Shown here in pieces: positions 39,799 through 47,796 of a stretch of DNA of 64,000 nt. The number at the start of each line of letters is the position of its first letter. Positions within the stretch are counted from its first letter, which is position 1. The position numbers and the translations under genes were made by a program. The stretch comes from Streptomyces achromogenes. Its GTDB lineage: Bacteria > Actinomycetota > Actinomycetes > Streptomycetales > Streptomycetaceae. Location of the stretch: NCBI RefSeq assembly GCF_030816715.1, contig NZ_JAUSYH010000001.1, forward strand, positions 5,208,001 through 5,272,000, written 5' to 3'. The notes under the pieces are model-generated. The model was given only the letters and a program-made list of their open reading frames with translations, was not told where the DNA came from and searched no databases.

Positions 39799-39816
39799 TC
39801 GTCCGATATCGGACGA
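39799..39816. promoter_or_regulatory. 18-base perfect palindrome before rplB
   Basis: A perfect palindrome (TCGTCCGATATCGGACGA) with its centre 19 bases before the rplB start, near the ribosome-binding site AGGA. It could form a small stem in the mRNA or bind a dimeric protein; no known operator is recognised. Confidence 0.4.
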
Positions 39817-39826
39817 GGACTGAATA

Positions 39827-40663
39827 ATGGGAATCCGCAAGTACAAGCCGACTACGCCGGGCCGTCGTGGCTCCAGCGTCGCCGACTTCGTCGAGGTCAC
39901 GCGGTCCACGCCGGAGAAGTCGCTGGTCCGCCCGCTGCACAGCAAGGGCGGCCGTAACAACGCCGGTCGTGTGACCGTTCGCCACCAGGGTGGCGGACAC
40001 AAGCGCGCCTACCGAGTGATCGACTTCCGTCGTCACGACAAGGACGGCGTGCCGGCGAAGGTCGCGCACATCGAGTACGACCCCAACCGCACCGCGCGCA
40101 TCGCGCTGCTGCACTACGCCGACGGCGAGAAGCGCTACATCCTCGCCCCGCGCAACCTGCAGCAGGGTGACCGCGTCGAGAACGGTCCCGGGGCCGACAT
40201 CAAGCCGGGCAACAACCTGGCGATCCGCAACATCCCGGTCGGTACCACGCTCCACGCGATCGAGATCCGTCCGGGTGGCGGCGCCAAGTTCGCCCGCTCC
40301 GCCGGTGCCTCCGTGCAGCTGCTCGCGAAGGAGGGCACCATGGCCCACCTCCGCATGCCGTCCGGTGAGATCCGCCTGGTCGACCAGCGCTGCCGCGCCA
40401 CGGTCGGCGAGGTCGGCAACGCCGAGCAGAGCAACATCAACTGGGGCAAGGCCGGCCGCAAGCGCTGGCTGGGCGTCCGCCCGACCGTTCGCGGTGTGGC
40501 GATGAACCCGGTTGACCACCCCCACGGTGGTGGTGAGGGCAAGACCTCCGGTGGTCGCCACCCGGTCAGCCCCTGGGGTCAGAAGGAGGGTCGTACTCGT
40601 TCGCCGAAGAAGGCTTCGAACAAGTACATCGTCCGCCGCCGCAAGACGAACAAGAAGCGCTAG
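39827..40663 (+). CDS. rplB: 50S ribosomal protein L2 (uL2)
   Basis: A 278-residue L2, bound at the peptidyl-transferase centre. Segments RKYKPTTPGRRGSS, GVAMNPVDHPHGGGEGKTSG and the catalytic-loop His region are present. 40 bases after rplW. Confidence 0.98.
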   Translation: MGIRKYKPTTPGRRGSSVADFVEVTRSTPEKSLVRPLHSKGGRNNAGRVTVRHQGGGHKRAYRVIDFRRHDKDGVPAKVAHIEYDPNRTARIALLHYADGEKRYILAPRNLQQGDRVENGPGADIKPGNNLAIRNIPVGTTLHAIEIRPGGGAKFARSAGASVQLLAKEGTMAHLRMPSGEIRLVDQRCRATVGEVGNAEQSNINWGKAGRKRWLGVRPTVRGVAMNPVDHPHGGGEGKTSGGRHPVSPWGQKEGRTRSPKKASNKYIVRRRKTNKKR

Positions 40664-40675
40664 GAGCGGGTTTAG

Positions 40676-40957
40676 ATGCCGCGCAGTCTCAAGAAGGGGC
40701 CCTTCGTCGACGGACACCTCGTAAAGAAGGTGGACGCCCAGAACGAAGCCGGTTCCAAGAACGTCATCAAGACCTGGTCCCGTCGCTCGATGATCATCCC
40801 GGCCATGCTGGGTCACACGATCGCGGTGCACAACGGCAAGACCCACATTCCGGTGTTTGTCACCGAGTCGATGGTCGGCCACAAGCTCGGCGAGTTCTCG
40901 CCGACGCGCACCTTCCGGGGTCACGTCAAGGACGACCGGAAGTCGAAGCGCCGCTAA
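40676..40957 (+). CDS. rpsS: 30S ribosomal protein S19 (uS19)
   Basis: A 93-residue S19 of the 30S head, contacting the A-site finger. Starts MPRSLKKGPFVD and contains RTFRGHVK. 12 bases after rplB. Confidence 0.98.
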   Translation: MPRSLKKGPFVDGHLVKKVDAQNEAGSKNVIKTWSRRSMIIPAMLGHTIAVHNGKTHIPVFVTESMVGHKLGEFSPTRTFRGHVKDDRKSKRR

Positions 40958-40999
40958 CAGCGGGGTGGAATGACCATGACAGACACTGGAAGGACAACC

Positions 41000-41347
41000 A
41001 TGGAAGCCAGGGCCCAGGCGCGGTACATCCGCGTCACGCCCATGAAGGCCCGCCGGGTGGTGGACCTTATCCGTGGCATGGACGCCACGGAGGCTCAGGC
41101 GGTCCTGCGTTTCGCCCCGCAGGCCGCGAGCGTGCCGGTCGGCAAGGTGCTGGACAGCGCCATCGCCAACGCCGCGCACAACTACGACCACACTGACGCC
41201 GACAGCCTCTTCATCTCCGAGGCGTACGTCGACGAGGGCCCGACCCTGAAGCGGTTCCGTCCGCGTGCCCAGGGCCGCGCCTACCGGATCCGCAAGCGGA
41301 CCAGCCACATCACCGTGGTCGTCAGCAGCAAGGAAGGGACCCGGTAA
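41000..41347 (+). CDS. rplV: 50S ribosomal protein L22 (uL22)
   Basis: A 115-residue L22 lining the exit tunnel. The ATG at 41000 is preferred over an in-frame start at 40970 because GGAAGGA lies just upstream and it gives the usual actinobacterial length. The beta-hairpin region RPRAQGRAYRIRKRTSHI, where macrolide changes occur, looks wild type. Stop overlaps rpsC by one base. Confidence 0.96.
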   Translation: MEARAQARYIRVTPMKARRVVDLIRGMDATEAQAVLRFAPQAASVPVGKVLDSAIANAAHNYDHTDADSLFISEAYVDEGPTLKRFRPRAQGRAYRIRKRTSHITVVVSSKEGTR

Positions 41348-42183
41348 TGGGCCAGAAGGTTAACCCGCATGGGTTCCGGCTCGGCATCACCACGGACTTC
41401 AAGTCCCGCTGGTACGCCGACAAGTCGTACAAGGAATACGTCGGCGAGGACGTCGCCATCCGTCGGATGATGACGTCCGGCATGGAGCGCGCCGGTATCT
41501 CGAAGGTGGAGATCGAGCGCACCCGTGACCGCGTCCGCGTCGACATCCACACCGCGCGTCCGGGCATCGTCATCGGCCGCCGCGGCGCCGAGGCCGACCG
41601 TATCCGCGGCGACCTGGAGAAGCTGACCAAGAAGCAGGTCCAGCTGAACATCCTCGAGGTGAAGAACCCCGAGGTCGACGCTCAGCTGGTGGCCCAGGCC
41701 GTCGCCGAGCAGCTCTCCTCCCGCGTCTCCTTCCGTCGCGCCATGCGTAAGAGCATGCAGTCGGCGATGAAGGCGGGCGCCAAGGGCATCAAGATCCAGT
41801 GCGGTGGCCGCCTCGGCGGCGCCGAGATGTCCCGCTCGGAGTTCTACCGCGAGGGCCGCGTGCCCCTGCACACGCTCCGCGCGAACGTGGACTACGGCTT
41901 CTTCGAGGCCAAGACGACCTTCGGCCGCATCGGCGTGAAGGTCTGGATCTACAAGGGCGACGTCAAGAACATCGCCGAGGTCCGCGCCGAGAACGCCGCA
42001 GCCCGCGCCGGCAACCGCCCGGCCCGTGGCGGCGGCGGCGCCGACCGCCCGGCCCGTGGTGGCCGTGGCGGCGAGCGTGGCGGTCGCGGTCGTAAGCCGC
42101 AGCAGGCTCCCGCTGCCGAGGCCCCCAAGGCCGAGGCTCCGGCGGCTGCCGCTCCGGCTGAGAGCACCGGAACGGAGGCCTGA
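41347..42183 (+). CDS. rpsC: 30S ribosomal protein S3 (uS3)
   Basis: A 278-residue S3 at the mRNA entry channel, with helicase role. KH domain RPGIVIGRRGAEADRIRGDL and GRLGGAEMSRSEFYREGR. The C-terminal about 60 residues are an RGG-rich and Ala/Pro tail (GGRGGERGGRGRK), an actinobacterial extension likely to be disordered and RNA-binding. ATG overlaps rplV stop. Confidence 0.97.
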   Translation: MGQKVNPHGFRLGITTDFKSRWYADKSYKEYVGEDVAIRRMMTSGMERAGISKVEIERTRDRVRVDIHTARPGIVIGRRGAEADRIRGDLEKLTKKQVQLNILEVKNPEVDAQLVAQAVAEQLSSRVSFRRAMRKSMQSAMKAGAKGIKIQCGGRLGGAEMSRSEFYREGRVPLHTLRANVDYGFFEAKTTFGRIGVKVWIYKGDVKNIAEVRAENAAARAGNRPARGGGGADRPARGGRGGERGGRGRKPQQAPAAEAPKAEAPAAAAPAESTGTEA

Positions 42184-42188
42184 CCGAC

Positions 42189-42608
42189 ATGCTGATCCCC
42201 CGTAGGGTCAAGCACCGCAAGCAGCACCACCCGAAGCGCCGTGGTCAGGCCAAGGGCGGTACGACGGTCTCGTTCGGCGAGTACGGCATTCAGGCCCTCA
42301 CGCCGGCGTACGTGACCAACCGCCAGATCGAGGCGGCCCGTATCGCGATGACCCGCCACATCAAGCGTGGCGGCAAGGTCTGGATCAACATCTACCCGGA
42401 CCGCCCGCTCACGAAGAAGCCTGCCGAGACCCGCATGGGTTCCGGTAAGGGTTCTCCCGAGTGGTGGATCGCGAACGTGCACCCGGGACGGGTCATGTTC
42501 GAGCTGTCCTACCCCAACGAGAAGATCGCCCGTGAGGCCCTCACTCGCGCAGCCCACAAGCTGCCGATGAAGTGCCGGATCGTCAAGCGCGAGGCAGGTG
42601 AAGCGTGA
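42189..42608 (+). CDS. rplP: 50S ribosomal protein L16 (uL16)
   Basis: A 139-residue L16 near the A-site finger and evernimicin target region. Starts MLIPRRVKHRKQHHPKRRGQ; MGSGKGSPEWW is conserved and looks unaltered. Stop overlaps rpmC by one base. Confidence 0.98.
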   Translation: MLIPRRVKHRKQHHPKRRGQAKGGTTVSFGEYGIQALTPAYVTNRQIEAARIAMTRHIKRGGKVWINIYPDRPLTKKPAETRMGSGKGSPEWWIANVHPGRVMFELSYPNEKIAREALTRAAHKLPMKCRIVKREAGEA

Positions 42609-42832
42609 TGTCGGCCGGTACCAAGGCGTCCGAGCTGCGCGAACTGGGTGACGAGGAGCTTCTGGCGAAGCTCCGCGAAGCCAAGGAAGAGCTGTTCAAC
42701 CTCCGCTTCCAGGCGGCGACGGGTCAGCTCGAGAACCACGGTCGGCTCAAGGCCGTCCGTAAGGACATCGCGCGGATCTACACCCTGATGCGTGAGCGCG
42801 AGCTGGGCATCGAGACGGTGGAGAGCGCCTGA
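42608..42832 (+). CDS. rpmC: 50S ribosomal protein L29 (uL29)
   Basis: A 74-residue two-helix L29 near the tunnel exit. ATG 42608 is preferred over the adjacent GTG at 42605 because it gives the usual Streptomyces length and overlaps the rplP stop by one base. Contains LFNLRFQAATGQLENH. Confidence 0.96.
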   Translation: MSAGTKASELRELGDEELLAKLREAKEELFNLRFQAATGQLENHGRLKAVRKDIARIYTLMRERELGIETVESA

Positions 42833-43122
42833 TGAGCGAGAGCAACGTGACTGAGAACACCACGACCGAGGCCCGTGGCTTCCGCAAGACCCGCGAGGGT
42901 CTGGTCGTCAGCGACAAGATGGACAAGACCGTCGTCGTCGCCGTCGAGGACCGTGTGAAGCACGCGCTGTACGGCAAGGTCATCCGCCGTACGAACAAGC
43001 TCAAGGCTCACGACGAGCAGAACGCCGCGGGCGTCGGCGACCGTGTCCTCCTCGCGGAGACCCGGCCGCTGTCCGCGACGAAGCGCTGGCGCGTCGTCGA
43101 GATCCTCGAGAAGGCCAAGTAA
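42832..43122 (+). CDS. rpsQ: 30S ribosomal protein S17 (uS17)
   Basis: A 96-residue S17, a primary 16S rRNA-binding protein. Contains GLVVSDKMDKTVVVAVE and ETRPLSATKRWRVVEI. ATG overlaps the rpmC stop by one base. The gene is the last of the S10 operon by the classical division; a 118-base gap follows. Confidence 0.97.
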   Translation: MSESNVTENTTTEARGFRKTREGLVVSDKMDKTVVVAVEDRVKHALYGKVIRRTNKLKAHDEQNAAGVGDRVLLAETRPLSATKRWRVVEILEKAK

Positions 43123-43125
43123 TTC

Positions 43126-43212
43126 TCCTGCGGCCCTAACACATAGGGGCCCCGCAGGACAGTTCCGCCAGGCTCGGCAGGGGCTCACCTCGTGACGAGG
43201 CGGCCCCTGCCG
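43126..43212 (+). terminator. Two hairpins between rpsQ and rplN
   Basis: A first stem (43126-43133 with 43152-43159) is followed by a stronger one (43175-43184 with 43203-43212) enclosing an inner palindrome CCTCGTGACGAGG. No T-run. A candidate attenuator or processing site at the S10/spc boundary; no promoter is evident downstream. Confidence 0.5.
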
Positions 43213-43240
43213 GGAACCGGCAGACAAACAGGAGATAGAC

Positions 43241-43609
43241 GTGATCCAGCAGGAGTCGCGACTGCGTGTCGCCGACAACACTGGTGCGAAGGAAATCCTT
43301 TGCATCCGTGTGCTCGGTGGCTCCGGTCGCCGCTACGCGGGCATCGGTGACGTCATCGTCGCCACCGTCAAGGACGCGATCCCCGGTGGCAACGTGAAGA
43401 AGGGTGACGTCGTCAAGGCGGTCATCGTTCGCACCGTCAAGGAGCGCCGCCGTCCGGACGGCTCGTACATCCGCTTCGACGAGAACGCCGCCGTCATTCT
43501 GAAGAACGACGGCGACCCTCGCGGCACCCGCATCTTCGGCCCGGTCGGGCGCGAGCTGCGCGAGAAGAAGTTCATGAAGATCATCTCGCTGGCTCCGGAG
43601 GTGCTGTAA
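43241..43609 (+). CDS. rplN: 50S ribosomal protein L14 (uL14)
   Basis: A 122-residue L14 at the subunit interface. Starts MIQQESRLRVADNTGAKEI. GTG start with AGGAGA upstream. Opens the spc gene block. Confidence 0.98.
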   Translation: MIQQESRLRVADNTGAKEILCIRVLGGSGRRYAGIGDVIVATVKDAIPGGNVKKGDVVKAVIVRTVKERRRPDGSYIRFDENAAVILKNDGDPRGTRIFGPVGRELREKKFMKIISLAPEVL

Positions 43610-43611
43610 GC

Positions 43612-43935
43612 ATGAAGATCAAGAAGGGCGACCTGGTCCAGGTCATCACCGGTAAGGACAAGGGCAAGCAGGGCAAGGTCATCGCGGCCTTCCCCCGTGA
43701 GGACCGTGTCCTGGTCGAGGGTGTCAACCGGGTCAAGAAGCACACGAAGGCCGGTCCGACCGCCAAGGGCTCGCAGGCCGGCGGCATCGTGACCACCGAG
43801 GCCCCGATCCACGTGTCCAACGTTCAGCTGGTCGTGGAGAAGGACGGCAACAAGGTCGTCACGCGCGTCGGTTACCGCTTCGACGACGAGGGCAACAAGA
43901 TCCGCGTTGCCAAGCGGACGGGTGAGGACATCTGA
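43612..43935 (+). CDS. rplX: 50S ribosomal protein L24 (uL24)
   Basis: A 107-residue L24, an assembly-initiating protein with a KOW motif (KKGDLVQVITGKDKGKQGKV). Two bases after rplN; stop overlaps rplE. Confidence 0.98.
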   Translation: MKIKKGDLVQVITGKDKGKQGKVIAAFPREDRVLVEGVNRVKKHTKAGPTAKGSQAGGIVTTEAPIHVSNVQLVVEKDGNKVVTRVGYRFDDEGNKIRVAKRTGEDI

Positions 43936-44492
43936 TGGCTACCACCACCACTCCGCGTCTGAAGACGAAGTACCGCGAGGAGATCGCGGGCAAGCTGCGT
44001 GAGGAGTTCTCCTACGAGAACGTCATGCAGATCCCCGGCCTCGTCAAGATCGTGGTCAACATGGGTGTGGGCGACGCCGCCCGCGACTCCAAGCTGATCG
44101 AGGGCGCCATCCGCGACCTCACCACGATCACCGGTCAGAAGCCGGCCGTCACCAAGGCCCGCAAGTCCATCGCGCAGTTCAAGCTGCGCGAGGGTCAGCC
44201 GATCGGCGCCCACGTCACGCTTCGTGGCGACCGCATGTGGGAGTTCCTGGACCGCACCCTGTCGCTCGCGCTCCCGCGCATCCGCGACTTCCGTGGTCTG
44301 TCCCCCAAGCAGTTCGACGGCCGTGGCAACTACACCTTCGGTCTCACGGAGCAGGTCATGTTCCACGAGATCGACCAGGACAAGATCGACCGTGTCCGGG
44401 GTATGGACATCACCGTGGTCACCACGGCGACCAACGACGCTGAGGGCCGTGCGCTCCTTCGTCACCTCGGCTTCCCCTTCAAGGAGGCGTGA
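43935..44492 (+). CDS. rplE: 50S ribosomal protein L5 (uL5)
   Basis: A 185-residue L5 that binds 5S rRNA in the central protuberance. Contains VKIVVNMGVGDAARDSK and RDFRGLSPKQFDGRGNY. ATG overlaps rplX stop by one base. Confidence 0.98.
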   Translation: MATTTTPRLKTKYREEIAGKLREEFSYENVMQIPGLVKIVVNMGVGDAARDSKLIEGAIRDLTTITGQKPAVTKARKSIAQFKLREGQPIGAHVTLRGDRMWEFLDRTLSLALPRIRDFRGLSPKQFDGRGNYTFGLTEQVMFHEIDQDKIDRVRGMDITVVTTATNDAEGRALLRHLGFPFKEA

Positions 44493-44497
44493 GCGAG

Positions 44498-44683
44498 ATG
44501 GCGAAGAAGGCTCTGATCGCGAAGGCTGCTCGCAAGCCCAAGTTCGCTGTGCGCGCGTACAACCGCTGCCAGCGTTGCGGCCGTCCCCACTCCGTGTACC
44601 GCAAGTTCGGCCTCTGCCGTGTGTGCCTTCGTGAGATGGCTCACCGTGGCGAGCTGCCGGGCGTGACCAAGAGCTCCTGGTAA
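44498..44683 (+). CDS. rpsN: 30S ribosomal protein S14 type Z (uS14)
   Basis: A 61-residue zinc-type S14 with CQRC and CRVC pairs. ATG 44498 is preferred over an in-frame GTG at 44489, since GGAGGCGTGAG lies upstream. Streptomyces usually has a second, zinc-independent S14 elsewhere, regulated by Zur (established). Confidence 0.97.
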   Translation: MAKKALIAKAARKPKFAVRAYNRCQRCGRPHSVYRKFGLCRVCLREMAHRGELPGVTKSSW

Positions 44684-44700
44684 AACCCCTTTTAGGGTTT
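44683..44700 (+). terminator. Small hairpin after rpsN
   Basis: AAACCC (44683-44688) pairs with GGGTTT (44695-44700) just over the stop codon. A weak stem; may be an attenuator. The 214 bases from here to rpsH hold no gene. Confidence 0.35.
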
Positions 44701-44897
44701 CCAGAGGCTCTCGGTAAGCAATGGGCGTGTCAGGTGCCCACCCCTCCATGGCTTAGGCTGGGAGGGTTGGGCGCCCTGACGGTCGCCCGTACGACTTACT
44801 ACGCCGTAGGTCCACCGCGCCGCACCCGTCCCGTCTCGGATCGGGGAGAGGGATGGCGCACCAGGAAACCCCGGCGAGAGAGGCCACAGGCCAATTC

Positions 44898-45296
44898 ATG
44901 ACCATGACTGATCCGATCGCAGACATGCTGACGCGTCTGCGGAACGCGAACTCGGCGTACCACGACTCCGTGACGATGCCGGCATCGAAGATCAAGTCTC
45001 ACATCGCGGAGATCCTCCAGCAGGAGGGCTTCATCACGGGCTGGAAGGTCGAGGACGCCGAGGTCGGCAAGAACCTCACCCTCGAGCTGAAGTTCGGCCC
45101 GAACCGTGAGCGCTCCATCGCGGGCATCAAGCGGATCTCCAAGCCCGGTCTCCGGGTTTACGCGAAGTCCACCTCCCTGCCCAAGGTGCTCGGTGGCCTC
45201 GGCGTGGCGATCATCTCCACGTCGCACGGTCTCCTCACCGACAAGCAGGCCGGCAAGAAGGGCGTAGGCGGAGAAGTTCTCGCCTACGTCTGGTAG
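44898..45296 (+). CDS. rpsH: 30S ribosomal protein S8 (uS8)
   Basis: A 132-residue S8, a central assembly protein that in E. coli represses the spc operon. ATG 44898 opens MTMTDPIADMLTRLRNAN; an in-frame start at 44853 is not supported. C-terminal KKGVGGEVLAYVW is conserved. No strong ribosome-binding site is visible. Confidence 0.97.
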   Translation: MTMTDPIADMLTRLRNANSAYHDSVTMPASKIKSHIAEILQQEGFITGWKVEDAEVGKNLTLELKFGPNRERSIAGIKRISKPGLRVYAKSTSLPKVLGGLGVAIISTSHGLLTDKQAGKKGVGGEVLAYVW

Positions 45297-45320
45297 CGGA
45301 AGGGAACGGAGGAAACAGCT

Positions 45321-45860
45321 ATGTCGCGCATTGGCAAGCTCCCCATCACGGTTCCCGCCGGCGTGGACGTCACCATCGACGGCCAGACGGTTTCGGTCAA
45401 GGGCCCCAAGGGCTCGCTGACCCACACCGTCGTTTCGCCGATCGAGATCGCCAAGGCTGAGGACGGCGTCCTGAACGTCACTCGCCCCAACGACGAGCGT
45501 CAGAGCAAGGCCCTGCACGGCCTGTCCCGCACGCTGGTGGCGAACATGATCACCGGCGTGACCGAGGGTTACGTGAAGAAGCTCGAGATCAGTGGTGTCG
45601 GTTACCGCGTGACCGCGAAGGGCTCGAACCTCGAGTTCGCGCTCGGTTACAGCCACCCGATCACCGTCGAGGCGCCCGAGGGAATCACCTTCAAGGTGGA
45701 GACCCCGACCCGCTTCCAGGTCGAGGGCATCGACAAGCAGAAGGTCGGCGAGGTTGCGGCCAACATCCGCAAGCTGCGCAAGCCCGACCCGTACAAGGCC
45801 AAGGGCGTCAAGTACGAGGGCGAAGTCATCCGCCGCAAGGTCGGAAAGGCGGGTAAGTAA
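45321..45860 (+). CDS. rplF: 50S ribosomal protein L6 (uL6)
   Basis: A 179-residue L6 near the sarcin-ricin loop. Two similar halves; C-terminal NIRKLRKPDPYKAKGVKYEG is conserved. 24 bases after rpsH. Confidence 0.98.
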   Translation: MSRIGKLPITVPAGVDVTIDGQTVSVKGPKGSLTHTVVSPIEIAKAEDGVLNVTRPNDERQSKALHGLSRTLVANMITGVTEGYVKKLEISGVGYRVTAKGSNLEFALGYSHPITVEAPEGITFKVETPTRFQVEGIDKQKVGEVAANIRKLRKPDPYKAKGVKYEGEVIRRKVGKAGK

Positions 45861-45863
45861 GCC

Positions 45864-46247
45864 ATGGCATACGGACAGAAGATCCTCAAGGGCGACGCTT
45901 ACAAGCGTGCCGCGATCAAGCGTCGCCACATCCGGATCCGTAAGCACATCTCGGGTACGGCGGAGCGTCCGCGCCTGGTCGTAACGCGCTCCAACCGCCA
46001 CATCGTGGCTCAGGTCATCGACGACATCAAGGGTCACACCCTGGCGTCGGCGTCGACCCTGGACACCACGATCCGCGGTGGTGAGGCCGACAAGTCCTCG
46101 CAGGCCAAGCAGGTCGGCGCCCTGGTCGCCGAGCGCGCCAAGGCCGCCGGTGTCGAGGCTGTCGTGTTCGACCGTGGTGGTAACCAGTACGCCGGGCGCA
46201 TCGCCGCCCTGGCGGACGCCGCCCGCGAAGCCGGACTCAAGTTCTGA
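45864..46247 (+). CDS. rplR: 50S ribosomal protein L18 (uL18)
   Basis: A 127-residue L18, a 5S rRNA-binding protein. Arg/Lys-rich N-terminus and C-terminal VFDRGGNQYAGRIAALADAA. Three bases after rplF. Confidence 0.98.
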   Translation: MAYGQKILKGDAYKRAAIKRRHIRIRKHISGTAERPRLVVTRSNRHIVAQVIDDIKGHTLASASTLDTTIRGGEADKSSQAKQVGALVAERAKAAGVEAVVFDRGGNQYAGRIAALADAAREAGLKF

Positions 46248-46288
46248 GTCGGTTCCGTAGCTAGCGGAAACAGAGAGAGGTAATTCCA

Positions 46289-46897
46289 ATGGCTGGACCC
46301 CAGCGCCGCGGTGGCGGTGCCGGTGGCGGCGAGCGGCGGGACCGGAAGGGCCGTGACGGCGGCGCTGCTGCCGCCGAGAAGACCGCGTACGTTGAGCGCG
46401 TCGTCGCGATCAACCGTGTCGCCAAGGTTGTGAAGGGTGGTCGTCGCTTCAGCTTCACCGCGCTGGTCGTGGTGGGCGACGGTGACGGCACCGTGGGTGT
46501 CGGATACGGCAAGGCCAAGGAGGTGCCGGCCGCCATCGCCAAGGGTGTTGAGGAGGCCAAGAAGCACTTCTTCAAGGTCCCGCGTATCCAGGGCACCATC
46601 CCGCACCCGATCACGGGCGAGAAGGCTGCGGGCGTCGTCCTGCTCAAGCCGGCTTCCCCCGGTACCGGCGTCATCGCCGGTGGCCCGGTGCGTGCCGTGC
46701 TCGAGTGCGCCGGCGTGCACGACATCCTGTCGAAGTCGCTCGGCTCGTCGAACGCGATCAACATCGTGCACGCGACCGTGGAGGCCCTGAAGGGCCTGCA
46801 GCGTCCCGAGGAGATCGCGGCTCGCCGTGGTCTGCCCCTCGAGGACGTCGCTCCCGCGGCTCTGCTTCGTGCGCGTGCCGGGGCTGGTGCTGCGTAA
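46289..46897 (+). CDS. rpsE: 30S ribosomal protein S5 (uS5)
   Basis: A 202-residue S5 at the mRNA entry site. The Gly/Arg-rich start (MAGPQRRGGGAGGG) is followed by the KVVKGGRRFSFTALVVVGDG region, where spectinomycin-resistance changes occur and which looks wild type. Stop overlaps rpmD by one base. Confidence 0.97.
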   Translation: MAGPQRRGGGAGGGERRDRKGRDGGAAAAEKTAYVERVVAINRVAKVVKGGRRFSFTALVVVGDGDGTVGVGYGKAKEVPAAIAKGVEEAKKHFFKVPRIQGTIPHPITGEKAAGVVLLKPASPGTGVIAGGPVRAVLECAGVHDILSKSLGSSNAINIVHATVEALKGLQRPEEIAARRGLPLEDVAPAALLRARAGAGAA

Positions 46898-47079
46898 TGG
46901 CTCAGCTCAAGATCACGCAGACGAAGTCGTACATCGGCAGCAAGCAGAACCACCGTGACACCCTGCGTTCGCTCGGGCTCAAGCGCCTGAACGACGTGGT
47001 CGTCAAGGAGGACCGCCCCGAGTTCCGCGGCATGGTGCACACCGTCCGCCACCTCGTGACGGTCGAGGAGGTCGACTGA
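46897..47079 (+). CDS. rpmD: 50S ribosomal protein L30 (uL30)
   Basis: A 60-residue L30. Contains KITQTKSYIGSKQNHRDTL and ends RHLVTVEEVD. ATG overlaps the rpsE stop by one base. Confidence 0.97.
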   Translation: MAQLKITQTKSYIGSKQNHRDTLRSLGLKRLNDVVVKEDRPEFRGMVHTVRHLVTVEEVD

Positions 47080-47081
47080 TC

Positions 47082-47537
47082 ATGGCGGAGAACAACCCGC
47101 TCAAGATCCACAACCTCCGTCCCGCCCCGGGCGCCAAGACCGCGAAGACCCGTGTCGGTCGTGGTGAGGCGTCGAAGGGTAAGACGGCCGGTCGTGGTAC
47201 CAAGGGCACGAAGGCCCGCTACCAGGTTCCGGAGCGCTTCGAGGGCGGGCAGATGCCCCTCCACATGCGTCTTCCGAAGCTGAAGGGCTTCAAGAACCCG
47301 TTCAAGACCGAGTTCCAGGTCGTGAACCTCGACAAGCTGGCCGCGCTGTACCCGGAGGGTGGCGAGGTCACCGTCGAGGGTCTCGTCGCCAAGGGCGCCG
47401 TTCGCAAGAACAGCCTCGTCAAGGTCCTGGGCCAGGGCGAGATCTCCGTGGCACTGCAGGTGACGGTCGACGCCGTCTCCGGCTCCGCCAAGGAGAAGAT
47501 CACCGCCGCCGGCGGTACCGTCACCGAGCTCATCTGA
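47082..47537 (+). CDS. rplO: 50S ribosomal protein L15 (uL15)
   Basis: A 151-residue L15, late in 50S assembly. Arg/Gly-rich start with RVGRGEASKGKTAGRGTKG, and MPLHMRLPKLKGFKNP. Two bases after rpmD. A strong hairpin follows. Confidence 0.98.
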   Translation: MAENNPLKIHNLRPAPGAKTAKTRVGRGEASKGKTAGRGTKGTKARYQVPERFEGGQMPLHMRLPKLKGFKNPFKTEFQVVNLDKLAALYPEGGEVTVEGLVAKGAVRKNSLVKVLGQGEISVALQVTVDAVSGSAKEKITAAGGTVTELI

Positions 47538-47572
47538 TCACCTCAGGCGTCTCGATGACTTGATCGATCCCG

Positions 47573-47606
47573 ACCGGGGATACCCCACAAATGGGGTATC
47601 CCCGGT
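47573..47606 (+). terminator. Perfect 15-bp hairpin between rplO and secY
   Basis: A perfect 15-base stem (47573-47587 with 47592-47606) with a CAAA loop. It could end the spc ribosomal-protein transcript or attenuate it before secY, which then lies behind a 190-base leader. Confidence 0.75.
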
Positions 47607-47796
47607 TGGTCGTTCCTAGGGCGGGTGTGTCGCGGGTATGGTGACCAGCACTGCCCACTTTTCACAAGGTTCCCCCAAGAGGGCACCTTGAGCGGCAGTC
47701 GACCGTTACTCATGTCGTTGTCGTAAGTCGTTGTTCTTATTGGACCCTCAAGACCGTCACCCTTGACGCAGATGCGCGGGGGTCGCAGGAGGCACC

